From Globisporangium splendens (lineage: Eukaryota > Oomycota > Peronosporomycetes > Pythiales > Pythiaceae): a stretch of 64,000 nucleotides of DNA. Position 1 is the first letter of the stretch. The number at the start of each line of letters is the position of its first letter. The translations under genes and the position numbers were made by a program. The stretch is from the NCBI GenBank assembly GCA_006386115.1, contig VFIW01000021.1, positions 248,001 to 312,000 of the forward strand, in the 5' to 3' direction. Below the pieces are notes generated by a model, which was not told the DNA's origin, made no database searches, and worked only from the letters and a program-made list of their open reading frames with translations. Below are positions 32,987 to 44,200 of the stretch, piece by piece.

Positions 32987-34420
32987 TTATTGGTCAGATT
33001 TGTCCAGTGTCAGTCTATGGTGGAACGGCTTCCAGTCTTTGATATCGTAGCCTGCCTCATAGAGGTCCCGTAAAGTGGTTGAAAACACGATTTCACCTTT
33101 GCAGCGCCGTGGTTCGCCCGCGCTCAGCTCTGTTTCCTTGTACGAGTACCCGATGGATGAATCGGCGCTGGCATGAATGCGGCCGTAAAACAGATTCTGG
33201 ACTTCCATGGACACGTTCTTGGGCCACTGCTGGCAGATCGACTTGGCCATGAATTTGCACTTCTTGCTCCACTCAAAGTGCGCTTCAATGTCGATCACCA
33301 CTTTCGCGAACGGAACCCGTGCCTGCAACCATTCCACACGCATATTGTTAGTGTGGACTCTACGCAACAGAAGAAATATCGTGCGTTCTCTTACCTCCAT
33401 GCCTGGCGTGTACCGGATCGATACGTCCTTGAAAGGCTTGCGGTGACCTAACTTGACGCCAAGGTCTTTGAAGTATTCGTCAATACCAGCGAGCTATTTG
33501 AAAACAGATCATAGGTTGAACGGCAGTTCGTCAGCATCTTTGACATCATGGGCAAACTGACTGGCTTCGCTACCAACACAGATACGTACCGATGCAGGTG
33601 TTTCGAAGCCATTTTCCTGCAGCACTTCGAGGTACTGACTCAGTCCATGCTGCTGCAATACAGACGCAAGGTCTTCCCTCAGCGCCACCGTTTCTTGAGC
33701 ACTACCTTGATCTCCGCCAGATTTCTCTTGCGCTTTCTCACCTCCTGTGGTATCCTCCTCCTCCGTATCTTCGCCGTCAGCCATATCAACGTCTAGTTCA
33801 CGCTCCACGTCTTTTTCCGCACCAGAGTCTGCGCCTTGCAGGGGAGTTTCTCTCTGTTCCGAACACGGGACGCTCTTTGCCGGAGCCGCATGCGGCGAGC
33901 GGAAGTGCCGGCGCAGGAACCCATCTCTCCACGACCACGACGCCGTGAACACGTCTTCTCCGAGCCCGCACTCAGCAGCTATTGTGCGCGCCTTCTGCTG
34001 CAGCATCTTGGCAGTCACTTTAACGCCAGTGCGGTGCTGCGCGTGCATCCACCCGACGATCTGCGCCTCCATCTCGCGAGAGAGCGTCGCGCCCTGGCCT
34101 TGATGGCGCACGTTCCGCTGGTGCGCGAGTCCGCTCTCGCAGCGCTCGCGGATCTTGTCGTGCTGCTTGAGCCAGGCGCTCAGCAGCTTCATCTTGGTGC
34201 GGCGCATGTCCTTGGTCACGTCCGGGTAGAAGTGCTCGACGGTCGCCGACGCGTCGCGGCCGTGCGCCAGGAAGAACTCGATCACCGTGAGCTTGTGGCG
34301 GTAGTCCACGGACGTGCGCTGGGTCACCCCGGCCTCTTCGACGGCGCCTTCGTCATCTGTCGCGACGGGCTTCTTTGGACGCCGGCCATTGCCGCGCACT
34401 CGTGGTCGCCCACCGCGCAT
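32987..34420 (-). CDS. CENP-B/pogo-type HTH protein fused to a SAM domain
   Basis: Three exons, 34420-33590, 33493-33395, 33322-32987, join in phase to 421 residues. The basic N-terminus (RGGRPRVRGNGRRPKKP) is AT-hook-like. Residues 35-80 form a pogo/psq-like helix-turn-helix (DYRHKLTVIEFFLAHG), and residues 110-170 a CENP-B/Tc5 DNA-binding domain (LSREMEAQIVGWMHAQHRTG, then FLRRH). An acidic linker leads to a SAM domain at about 245-310, split by an intron: LASVLQQHGLSQYLEVLQEN continuing after splicing with DEYFKDLGVKLGHRKPF. The C-terminal 110 residues are unassigned (WKPFHHRLTLDKSDQ end). No DDE nuclease is present. The likely role is DNA-bound regulator derived from a pogo-like transposase; that is inference. 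Confidence 0.75.
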
Positions 34421-36736
34421 TCTTGTCGAAGAGCTGCAAAGTGTCGATTAGGACAACTAACGATGATGGAAGGGATCACGTGATTGGATGAAAATCATCA
34501 CTAGAAAAATGGCAGGTGAAGCAGAATATAACTTATTATAATGAATATGAAATCACATAGAAAATACGCTTTGCACAATTTCGAGAGATGTTATCAGGGG
34601 TTAGGACATCAGCTCCGAAGTCACGGAATGCTTGCACGAAAGGGAACCAATTGATGCTGTAGTCTTCACGCCTCAGAAAGAGTGATTTTGTGTGTGTGTG
34701 TGTGTGTCTCGGTTGGGAGGCTCCATTCACCCTCAGATTCGCGCTGTGGGGACAAGTCTGCCAGAGAACGTCGCCATCTGATCTTGTGGAGCACCAATCT
34801 CTCTACCTACAGCAATGCCAGTCATGCCGCAGCTTCGCGAGGAAGACGCGCGAGAATGAGGCGAACGCGTCAAGTCGTTCGGTGCACCCGGAGTTCAAGT
34901 GAATGTGAGGACGAAGCAGTTCCTGTCGTACTTGTCGGTCCTGATCTTGGCGCGCGGGACTAAACGCGACCAGTTTTCTCCCACAAGTCGAGACGCATTC
35001 ATCGCATTGCGAGAGTCACTGGAAGTATCGCGCACTGGTGTGCTGCGACGGCTACGAGAACCACCAATTCTGGTAGAAGGTGACGAAAAATTGTCGAATA
35101 GCTACGTTTTTCGAGGAGAGAAATGCCAATAGATCGCATATCGTGGTAAAGATCAAGGTCAAGGGTGTACGTGGCCACGACGAGCGCGCGCTTGAGGGAG
35201 TGTACAGTTGGTTGCGCAGCATGCGTCGCACCGTTTTTGAGCCAAGCGGCATCAATTTGCAGGCGGGGGAGCGAGCATTGTCAGTGTAGGATGACCTGGT
35301 AACAGATTAGCTAGGTTATTTTTAGCAGCACAACCAAAGAGGATTGTCTGCATCAATGCTTATTTTAGCTGTTTGATGTTTTGTGTCTCCTGCTAAATCT
35401 TTCTCTTGAATTATTGCGTCTGATACAGTACGTTAATTGTCCCCCTCCCTTTTCCTTCCCACCACACCGCCATCACATCCACATCTTCCCAAAGAAGCCA
35501 AACAGCGCTGCAAGCATGTGCCTTCATGTGGCCGCGCTGCGTGCCTACAGTGTGTGTTTATATGCTCCGCGCATCTGCGTATGCTATGTCTTCATGTGTA
35601 TGTGTATGTGTGTGTGCTGCATGTTCAGTGGACGGAGAGTCGGCTGCGGCTGGCTCGCTAGAAGTGCAATCTCCTCGCAAGCGCCACTGGAGGGGGAGCC
35701 ATTTACCATGGTGGCTTTGTACGATACACACGTCCGATAGCGATCCACGAGAGAATGGTCCTGCCAGGGTTTTTATCACGTAGAATTGTGTGTGAGAAGT
35801 ATGTGCGGCCAGACAAACCCAATTATACAACACGACTGCATGATTGCATATTATGCGAATGGCGCGTGCGATTCTGCGTATGCGTCTCTATCCGCATGTA
35901 TATAGCGCTGTACATGCATTGGATAGTGCATGCATTATGCATGGAGGGACGCCTTGCGCAAATGGGCATATTCGTGTGCACATTCGGATGCATAGTCGGA
36001 GCCAGCCAGGCTTTTGAAACCGCATTTTCCGCGCATATTGTGTTTCCGCGACATAGAGTGCCGGAGCCCGCCAAAACGCGTAGAGATACGTAACAGGTAT
36101 AGTATTGAAAGTTAAGCAGGTAAACACTGATATCAATCAACGTGTAAATAGTGATTTCTTTGTATCCAAGAGGTTGTTGCGGCAAGTTGACGGTCTCGAG
36201 TTGGGAGGAAAGAAGGATGTTGACACTCCCAGCCTCGTCTTCCTTTCCACCTCGTTTTGCAGCTTTAATCAAGGTTACATTCACCATCAGCCAGGAATCA
36301 GAAACAGAATTTTCTCAATTCACGTTGCTCACCGTCCAATCAACACCAAAGACGTCCTCAACTCTCTCGTCCAAACTCACACTCTCCCCACTCACCTACC
36401 TTCTCTTGCTCGATCGTCCATTCAACAATGTCCTTCATACCCTCTTCCGTAACTCGCGGTGTCTCCTCCCCTGTTCTGTCAAATCATAAATTCCAGATGC
36501 ATCCTCTCTTCTGCCTACAGTATCGCGCCGTTGAGTTCAGGTGGGAGTGGGCGAGTGAGGGAGATGATGCGGCCGCAGCCGCGCGGCGAAGAGAAAGAGC
36601 ACATGCCAGGACGAGCAGCTCACTCGCACACTTGACGCCTGCCAGTAGCGCCTCCGCAGGCGCATCATATCCACCGACAGCCATTCGAGCTGCTCAAGGG
36701 ACACGACAGATCCACGGCTTCGCAGAGAGTCGGACG
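34421..36736. other. Long low-coding region with possible gene remnants
   Basis: About 2.3 kb without a supportable gene. A minus frame at 34730-34536 ends in SINWFPFVQAFRDFGADV, which looks protein-like, and plus frames at 34899-35132 and 35080-35289 (for example VKGVRGHDERALEGVYSWL) look like pieces of one decayed gene shifted between frames. I cannot name a family. The stretch 35780-36100 is rich in TATA/GCAT-like alternations. The last few hundred bases are pyrimidine-rich 5' flank of the IQ-C2-PH gene. Confidence 0.4.
34689..34707. repeat. (TG)n microsatellite
   Basis: Nine to ten TG units in the non-coding region beyond the HTH-SAM gene start. Confidence 0.85.
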
Positions 36737-37960
36737 ATGGCCGCCGTAGTGACGACGGTGTCGGTCGCCAAGACGCCCGTGGACGTCCCTCCTCAGCTCG
36801 ACTTTGCGGCGCGGCGCAAAGCCAAAAACGCAGTCGCCGCCGAGCCCGAAGCCGAGCCCGAGCTCATGGAAGCAGAGCTCGAGATGCCAGGGACGCCGCC
36901 GTTTAACCCCGATGCCGCGACAGTGTGGGAGAAAGAGGAAGCGCGCGATATCGACAACAACACGTCCCCGTCGACCGATGTCTCGGAGTTGAGTGATGAA
37001 GCGGACCTTTCCAGTGACCGCATGCAGGAGCGACACGATGCCGCGAGCTGTATCCAGCGCGCGTCGAGAGGTTTCCTCGCGAAGCGTTGCCTCGCGAATC
37101 GATTGAGTGCCGTTGGACGCCCCGTGGAGCTCCGCATCACGCAAGTGCAGAACCTGGAGATGCTGTGCGACTTTCGCGACGTCAACTCGATCTACTGCAA
37201 TGTCCGCGTGCTGAAGCGACCGTTTGGTCCGTTCATGTTCCAGTTCTCGACGAGCAAGAGCACGAACGTGAATCTCCCCACGTGGACAGACACGTTTTTC
37301 GTGCCGATGCTCTCGTCTCGCTGCGATCTCGTCGTCACGCTGGTTGGCGTCACGGTGACCAACAAGCAGCGCTTTCTCGGCCAGGCGATCGCGCAACTGG
37401 AGCCCGGATGGGAAAAGATCCCCAAGGTGTCGGCGCCGTTGGCGAAATGGAAGTTCCCCGTTGAAGAATCGCTGCTGGGGCTGCATCGCTTTGTGACCGG
37501 CACGGTGAACCTCGAGATCGCTCCCGTGTCGTCGCGCTTGCCGTGCAAGGCGGGTCAGTTTTTGATGGCGCCGCCGATCTCGTCTCGTCCATCGGGTGCG
37601 TTCTCGTCGTTCTGGACGCGGAAAGTCACGATCAGCACACCGTCGCCGCAGACTCCGAACAACCCGGCGAGCGCGTCGCCGGCGCGCAAGAGCGTGGTCA
37701 CGCGGTGGGGCGTGCTCACGGACACGAGCTTCCATCTCTTTGACAACAGCTCGGCGAAGCTGCTGATCAGCTTCGACCTCGCGAAGATCCAGCTGATCCA
37801 GTCGAACCCGGACAGCCGCAAGAGCGACCCGAATCGGCTCTTCCCTGTCAAGATCTACTCCCAGGGCACGCTGTACGTGTTCTACGTGTCCACGTACGCG
37901 CAGCAGCAGGCCTGGGAGTACAAGATCGACCTGCACCGACGGAAGCTGCTCATCCCGTAG
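36737..37960 (+). CDS. IQ-motif, C2 and PH domain protein
   Basis: Single exon of 407 residues from the ATG at 36737; the frame is open upstream to 36428 but that part is Ala/Arg-rich and looks like leader. Domain order: acidic N-terminus; one IQ motif at about 100-120 (ASCIQRASRGFLAKRCL) expected to bind calmodulin or a light chain; a C2-like beta sandwich at about 128-260 (VELRITQVQNLEMLCDF, TWTDTFFVPML); and a PH-like domain at about 285-405 (TRWGVLTDTSFHLFDNS, VFYVSTYAQQQAWEYKI). The layout suggests a peripheral membrane protein that binds phosphoinositides. Calcium-ligand aspartates of classical C2 domains are not obvious, so lipid binding may be calcium-independent. No named orthologue is recognised. 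Confidence 0.72.
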   Translation: MAAVVTTVSVAKTPVDVPPQLDFAARRKAKNAVAAEPEAEPELMEAELEMPGTPPFNPDAATVWEKEEARDIDNNTSPSTDVSELSDEADLSSDRMQERHDAASCIQRASRGFLAKRCLANRLSAVGRPVELRITQVQNLEMLCDFRDVNSIYCNVRVLKRPFGPFMFQFSTSKSTNVNLPTWTDTFFVPMLSSRCDLVVTLVGVTVTNKQRFLGQAIAQLEPGWEKIPKVSAPLAKWKFPVEESLLGLHRFVTGTVNLEIAPVSSRLPCKAGQFLMAPPISSRPSGAFSSFWTRKVTISTPSPQTPNNPASASPARKSVVTRWGVLTDTSFHLFDNSSAKLLISFDLAKIQLIQSNPDSRKSDPNRLFPVKIYSQGTLYVFYVSTYAQQQAWEYKIDLHRRKLLIP

Positions 37961-38427
37961 GTTCTGAGCGTCTTCTTCCGCTTTCACGTCCCTATTTAAC
38001 CCTCATGCATGCTATGCAAATATAAAAAGATTGCCCCCATTGCGAAGTGTGTGAGCGTGGCTTTAGTACAGCCTCGGTTTACTCATCCACGACCACTGTG
38101 AAGAACAAGAGGCATCTCATCGCAATTTACTTGCAAGAACAAAACGAAGCCATTTGGTATGCAATCTGCCTGTGCGAGGTGTTCCGATTCTTGAAAAGAA
38201 ATTGCACTGGTTATGGAAAGCACTGAAAATAGTTAGTGGTCAGTTTGGAAAAACATAGGAAGGAAAAGGTGAGCAATGCAACCCGTTCCAATTATCAACC
38301 GGCCATCTAATGGTGTTGGAAATTCTTAAAAAATGGTCATTGAAAGTCTAAATTCGACACGCGGCTGGAAGCATGCAGCTCCAGCGCGACGCCCAAATGG
38401 CAATCGACGCTGCAGATAAATAAAACA
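37961..38427. other. Intergenic, left flank of the transposon remnant
   Basis: AT-richer DNA between the IQ-C2-PH gene and the transposase pseudogene. I looked for a terminal inverted repeat of the element and did not find a convincing one. Confidence 0.4.
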
Positions 38428-39240
38428 ATGCCCAAGATATGCGGCCGCAAGCTTTTACTGAGTGAAATCGTGGAGTGCTTGGCCGTCGCAGTATTCGAAG
38501 AGGAAGAAGACGACGAATGGCACATCGAGCATGGCGAAGACAGCTTACTGACGTCGGTGGAAGAGACGCAGGAGCTGCTTCTTGTCGTAAAGCTGATTTT
38601 TGTGCGATCGCCAGCTTCTCGCACGACGCAAGGATTTCGCGTACAACCACTTTCATCAGCTCTCGGACGACGACTTTCGTCAGCCCACAAGGACATCGAA
38701 GCAAGGATTCGCCTTCATTGCCAATGAAGTACACCACCATCAAACCTCTTACAACCGCAGTCGTCATAACGAAGCACCAGTTTGGTTACAAGCTGCCGTC
38801 GCATTGGATCGCCTCGGAAACTACGGTAATGGCACTTCGACGGGACGTGAGTCAAAATTGTGGGGAATTGGCAAAGGCACGGTCGGTTTGTATACGTCTC
38901 GTGTGCTGGCGTCGCTAAACCCCATAGCGCCAAAATTTGTCCGATGGCCAAACGAAGCAGAAAGACGAGCTATATCGCAACGAATGGACCGGTATGGCTT
39001 TCGCGGGTGTGTTGGCTTCATTGACAGGACGACCATCCCTCTGTCACAGAAACCAGCGGTTGATGGTGAGTGCTTCTTTGATCGCAAGCACCGCCACAGC
39101 ATCAACGCACAGGTAGTATACGAACAATCATCTCGTTCTACTGTGGTTGGGCAGGATTGTGCGCAGACAGCACTGTTTACGGAGAAATGCAACTGGTTGC
39201 ATCAAATCTCCTGGTGTGTCTGTCAAAACCTCAAGCGCTA
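38428..39240 (+). pseudogene. Harbinger-type DDE transposase, frameshifted and truncated
   Basis: Nuclease of PIF/Harbinger transposons. The first part (MPKICGRKLLLSEIVECLAV) lies in one frame, then near 38590-38600 the reading moves to a second frame: LLARRKDFAYNHFHQLSDDDF, SKQGFAFIANEV, and the DDE core GCVGFIDRTTIPLSQKPAV followed by FDRKHRHSINAQVVY. In intact relatives GFIDGT is usual; here Arg replaces Gly. Near 39140-39160 the continuation jumps to a third frame (GLCADSTVYGEMQL), and the rest of the domain with the remaining acidic residues is absent. At least two frameshifts plus truncation make it non-functional. Confidence 0.75.
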
Positions 39241-39700
39241 AATTGGGCAATGTGGACTTTGGAGTTCTTGCAGATCTCGGAGAAGCGCGTCCACCGACGC
39301 TGCTGCAAAGACTCCCACAGCCACTACCTTCACCTTTGGTATTGCTGTGAGCGTCCTCATCGGTCCCTTCTCCTTCGCTGTGGCATCCCATTCCGACTCG
39401 TGGTGGTTCAAATGATTTAGACTTTGGTCAGTGATGGTACGTACTTCACAATCGGGAACGGGAGTCGGCACTCCGAGCTCGATAATAGCAGGCGCAGTGA
39501 CGTCAGCTTTTCCTGAGAATAGCCGCTCCATGCGCTTGAAATGTGGGCACATCTGGTCCCACTAATCGTCAAGCGTCAGACCGCGGTTGATCTCTTTCAT
39601 TGTCAGTCCTGCACCGGTGGACTTTTTTGGCACCTTGTACGACTTCTTGAATTTCTTCTAGTACGTATCCCACCTCTGCTGCATGTTGTGTGCGCTCAAC
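39238..39700 (-). pseudogene. Second Harbinger-element protein (Myb/SANT-type accessory), with stops
   Basis: Reading the minus strand from about 39700 gives a continuous protein-like frame broken by in-frame stops: MQQRWDTY-stop-KKFKKSYKVPKKSTGAGL, then TMKEINRGLTLDD-stop-WDQMCPHFKRMERLF, and SGKADVTAPAIIELGVP. The wording with HFKRMERLF and an acidic tail fits the DNA-binding accessory protein that accompanies Harbinger transposases; this assignment is inference from position and style. Two stops within 50 codons show decay. Confidence 0.5.
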
Positions 39701-40559
39701 AGAGTGAGACTTTTCGTTGCACTCAGGCGGTGGAGTGGAACGCTAGTTGCTTCTTCTGTGGTCTTCTGTTGATCTTGGAGGCTGTCTTGGACTGGAGTGG
39801 TTGAGCGCAAAATCGGATCTAATGAGTTCAATGGAAAACCACTTGTGAACATCTCGGACTTCATTCCGTCAGGACTCCCTAAATTAATAAATGTCCTAGC
39901 TTCCTAAAAGAGTTAATCAGGCTGTCCTAACTGATAAACCTAATATGCAAGAGCTACTAATACAAACCTCTCTCGGAATAGGTAAGCAACAATAGACAGG
40001 TAATCCTTCCTAAGTGCAGTGCTGCTTCAAGTGAGGCTGGACTGAGTTCGCAACCGGGTTTGGTCCGGTCCCGCGGTGTGAGCCTGTGTAAGAGGGCGCT
40101 GTTCACAACAGTCCCTCAAACACGGCACACACGCTTGTGCCAGAGGAAGCGATCTCCCGACTTGGAGGGAGGAAGAAGACTTGAGGGCTTGAAGGAAAAT
40201 TTGCAACTTATACCTTCTCGGCCTTATGTTTAAGATCAAGTGTAGTATACCTCACCTTATAAAGATAAATTTGCAACTGAATTAAAATGTCGTTATGGTT
40301 CCTGTCGCTACTTGTAAATGAACCCCAAGGGATCCTACACGTTTTATAACGAAAACCTAAACATGCACAATAAAAACTATGAATCTGATATATAAAACCT
40401 TGGGTACACTGAGGTTGAACCTACGGGATCTTCGAGAAGCTTGGACTTCAAGTCTTGTATAAAATCCCTGCAAAGTGATCGACTCGCGCCACTCACTTCA
40501 GGCGGCAGAGACACGTCGGTCTCGTCGCCAGTCCAGTTTCCCAAGCAGGAACCATCACT

Positions 40560-40639
40560 CAGTACTTGATTAGTACATGGATGTCATCGCTCAGTACTGA
40601 TTAGTACATGAGAACAACATTCTGCACTGATCAGTACAG
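40560..40639. repeat. Three imperfect copies of a palindromic CAGTACT-GATT-AGTAC motif
   Basis: Copies at 40560-40579, 40592-40610 and 40623-40639. Each is an inverted repeat (GTACT...AGTAC; the third contains the perfect palindrome ACTGATCAGT). Spacing is 12-13 bases between copies. Confidence 0.75.
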
Positions 40640-40649
40640 AGAACGCTCG

Positions 40650-40670
40650 TGACGTCATCGAATGACGTCA
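40650..40670. repeat. Paired TGACGTCA palindromes
   Basis: The octamer TGACGTCA, identical to a consensus CRE/bZIP site, occurs at 40650-40657 and again at 40663-40670, 13 bases apart start to start. A regulatory role is inferred from the motif only. Confidence 0.6.
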
Positions 40671-40754
40671 CACGTGCATGTGGGGACTGTATTACCGTGA
40701 TCCCTTGGTTGTTTGCGTCCACAATGCATGCTGAAGGTGGTGTGTGACACACTA

Positions 40755-40817
40755 GATCTGTGGACAGATCCACCTTAATGTAATGGCTGGTTTTAGCCCA
40801 TTCTTGCAATGGGCTAA
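40755..40817. repeat. Two further inverted repeats, one a 10-bp hairpin
   Basis: GATCTGT and ACAGATC face each other across GG at 40755-40770. TTAGCCCATT and AATGGGCTAA form a perfect 10-bp stem with a 5-base loop at 40793-40817. Confidence 0.8.
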
Positions 40818-41224
40818 GACTGGCGATATTTTGCGAAAGTCGAAATCAGCGAAACACCAACGTGAATACCGTGCACGGGAGAAAGCAAAGCGTTTGTTGA
40901 TACAAGGTAAACAGTGCTAACGGACCCGAATGCGCACAAGGAGTGCTTCACCACCTGTTTAATCTACATATTCGAGTCCAACTATAAAAAGCAGTGCCCT
41001 CATTTCGACTCACACAATCTACCATTTTTGCATTGCCAATCATTTTCTCATCTACTTGAGCATATTTCATATCTTGCCCGTTTTGATTCGCTGAAAATAT
41101 TGCAACTTAATCGCAACGTGAGTGGACATAAATCTGTTTTGTTGATGCAGAATAAAAGCGAATCAAATCGCGCCTTTCGTTTCTCACTTGGTCCTCACCC
41201 CCACATTGGAGTTTCGCAAGGGAA

Positions 41225-44200
41225 ATGGGGGCGAACATGGAGGCGGCCACGCCGCATTTGCGCACGCTCCTGAGCGCCGCGGTCGCACGCAGTGGTGCCT
41301 ACGACTCTCCGAAAGATGGGCACATTGGCGGAAAAGAGGCAGAAGGTGCTGTTGGCGGTGCATCACTCCAGGCTCACGCACCAGCTGCCGTCGACGGGGA
41401 CGCAGTGCAATTCACGGACGAAGATCGAACCTTTTGGGATTCCCTGTCGCAGGAGCATGCGCAGGACCTCATAAGTGACATTGGACTGCTGCTGGCGAGC
41501 ACGACAGCGTCGGATGCGAACCTCGTGCATTTGATGAAGGTGCTGCTGCTGGATCCGCTTTTTGACAATGCGGGGGTCTTGCAGCTCGTGCAGAAGACAT
41601 TCCACGGGTTGAAGTTCGCGAAACGCTGGGACGCACTGATCCTCGCATCGAACGAGTGCATGGACGCGGTGTATGGCAAGATCTACGAGCTGAAGACACC
41701 GCAACTTGCGCTGCGGTTCTGGATGGAGATGCTGCTTGGGTATCAGCACGCAGCAGATCTATACCAACGCAACCATGCACGACTCGCGGATGTAGCAGCC
41801 TTCCTTGGGACGCAACGCGAAAAGCACGCCAGCGACTTGGATCTCGCGCAGCAGTACCAAGATACGATCGCGTATTTCATATTGGCATGCGTGTCGCTGG
41901 TGCACTGTCATCGAGGCTACGAGCAGGAGGGTTATCTGCTGCATCTTGCCATGAAGCAAGCGTTCCGAGAAGAAGATCTAGCGCAGCCGACAGCTGCGGC
42001 AGCCGAGACGCTATTGCGCGAATCGGCGTGGATCCTCCCGGCTGAGACGGTTGGTAAATACTTGCCGTCGATTGAAGGCAAGTGGGTGCTCGACGAGTTC
42101 TCCAGTGATCAGCATGCGTCTGGTGTGAGTGCACCGCAGAATGCTGGCTCTGTCTTGCTTCGAAAGAAGGCAAACTGCTTTGTGCACGAGATCACGGCGA
42201 CAATCGAAGGCAATGATGAAAGCCAAAAGTTTCGACTCAGTGGGTACGTGTTTCAGGAGATTCCGGAGATGCAAGTATTGCTGTCGCAGCCAGAGACCAT
42301 CGTGACGTCGCCGTGGGAATTTGAAGGGCATTGGAGTCAGCTGTACGAAGGAAACGCGACTGCAAGCAGTCGACCTAGCGCTCCTGCTCTGCCATCGCCG
42401 TGGAATTGCCATGCGTGTACCATGAGTAACGAAGCGTCGGCTACGAAATGCTCTACTTGTGGAACGGAAGCGCCGCCTAAAGTGACGATCCAGACGTCGT
42501 TCGACAGTTCCCTGGGAAGCAATCCAGCTCCATTTGCGGCTACTTTTGACTCAAGCTACTCTTTCATGCGGATGCGATGGTCGCGAGGAGAACAACGTGG
42601 TGTGTGGTTGGCGAAGAAGCAGCCGCTATCTCGTCAGTTTGACTTTGCACCAATTCTTGCGGCTGCAGGCAATACCATGACAGACTCTTCGTATCTCCCC
42701 ATGCACGTGTATTCCTCCATGGGAAAAGCAGAGAACGTCCTGTTGCTAGAAAAGCCAATTGTGTCGACGAGTTCCAACATGGAGATCGCTATTCAAGTAT
42801 GGATTCGACCGGAGATTCCGCATGAAGGAAGCCAAAGGCAAGCGATTCTTTCCTACGGAGCTGAGTACGTTCTTTGGATGACGTCGTCTGGTGAATTGGT
42901 TTGGGAAATTGTGGGAGGTTTGTACTCCTTGACTTCGTCCAAGTTGGTCAATTTCGAGACGTTTAGTCATCTGACTCTGCTTTTGGGTAAACACAAGATG
43001 GAAATGTTGATCAATGGAGCGTCGGTTGGCGAAGCTGAGTACAGTGACGATGTGCACGGAAACATCTTCTCGGCGAGAGCTCCAGTGTTTGCTATTGGTG
43101 GTGACTTGATTGCGGGGGTCGCACCCGAAATCCAGAGCATTTTCTCGGGTGCAATTATTGATCTACGAATTTGGTCAGCTCTTTTGGTCGCGCCTTCGAA
43201 TCCGACCACCGCTTTGTCGGGTAAAGAAGAACACTTGATTGGATACTACCCACTTGTTGGGGATAGTCAACGTATTCTGATGGATCTCTCGAAGCAAGAG
43301 AACCATGCCACGGTGTTTGAAGCTTTCAGCCCGAGCGATGCGATTGGCCGTGAGAAACCAGTTTCTGTCATCGGAAACAACTTCTCACCGTCAGTACAAG
43401 TAGAAGAGCTTCCAGTTATGCTTCATTTCCCGACCTCCTTTGGTAGTGACTTCATTGGAAGCGGGCGGTTTTCTCTTGTTGACGGTACAGGAGCACTCGT
43501 CATCGATCGATCTGGCGAGGGAGGTGCATTGTGGAATTTAAGTCCAGTCTCAGTGTCGTCGGGCTTCGAAACAAGCTTTGAATTTGCGCTCACAAACGCT
43601 GCCGGCACTTCTGGTGATTCAAGATGCGCCATTTTTACACTGTGTGGATCAAGCTATTGGAATGTATCTCCTTTGGTTGCTGAGGCGAGTACTTTATTTG
43701 AAGCGCCTTCGGCAAGTCTTCTTTCCAGCTCTCTAGCCGGCTCAAGTTTCAGTCAATCTGTGATCTTTGTCTCCATTGAGGCTGTTCCAGATGGCAGTGG
43801 ATTGTCTCAGCATAGCGTCGGACTCTTCGTTCGATCTAAGAAGCGCAACTATGCACTCGGTCGAGCAAGGCAGATCGCAACGAGTACGACCACCAGTCTT
43901 GCTCGAGTTAGATATCAGCTGCCACAGAAGGTGGTGTCAGTGGAACTCGGCGAGTATGGCGTTGTCTTTGAATGCGCAGTCGATATTGAACTTGCGCTTG
44001 GAGTCAAGTCGACGAGTTCAATCCGAAGTGGGCTGATTTTCCCTGCCGCCTCGTCTCGACCACAAGCTTCCACGAATACCTCGATTCAACTCACTCAGTG
44101 GTACTTCAGCGAGCAGCCTCACTCCGAAGCTGCGGTTGATACTGCGCAATCAGTGTTGGCGTCCGTGTATCCCGGAGTTGGTTCCCTGCAGCCACCAAAT

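Larger units (their letters stand above)
38428..39700. mobile_element. Decayed PIF/Harbinger-like DNA transposon
   Basis: Two broken, oppositely oriented reading frames lie next to each other: a Harbinger-type transposase on the plus strand and a second protein on the minus strand, as in two-gene PIF/Harbinger elements. Both carry frameshifts or stops, and the C-terminal half of the transposase is missing. Ends and target-site duplication could not be defined, so these limits mark only the coding remains. Confidence 0.65.
39701..41224. other. Intergenic region with palindromes upstream of the large USP gene
   Basis: About 1.5 kb with no supportable gene. The first part (39860-40420) is AT-rich and may be transposon debris. 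From 40550 to 40830 there is a cluster of inverted repeats (annotated separately). The last 300 bases run into the USP start and include pyrimidine-rich DNA and a CTCATTTCGACTCAC-like stretch near 41000 that may lie close to the transcription start. Confidence 0.45.

Noticed and set aside
40555..40640. Spaced repeats read as a possible CRISPR array
   Set aside because: Only three imperfect palindromic copies with 12-13-base gaps in eukaryotic DNA.
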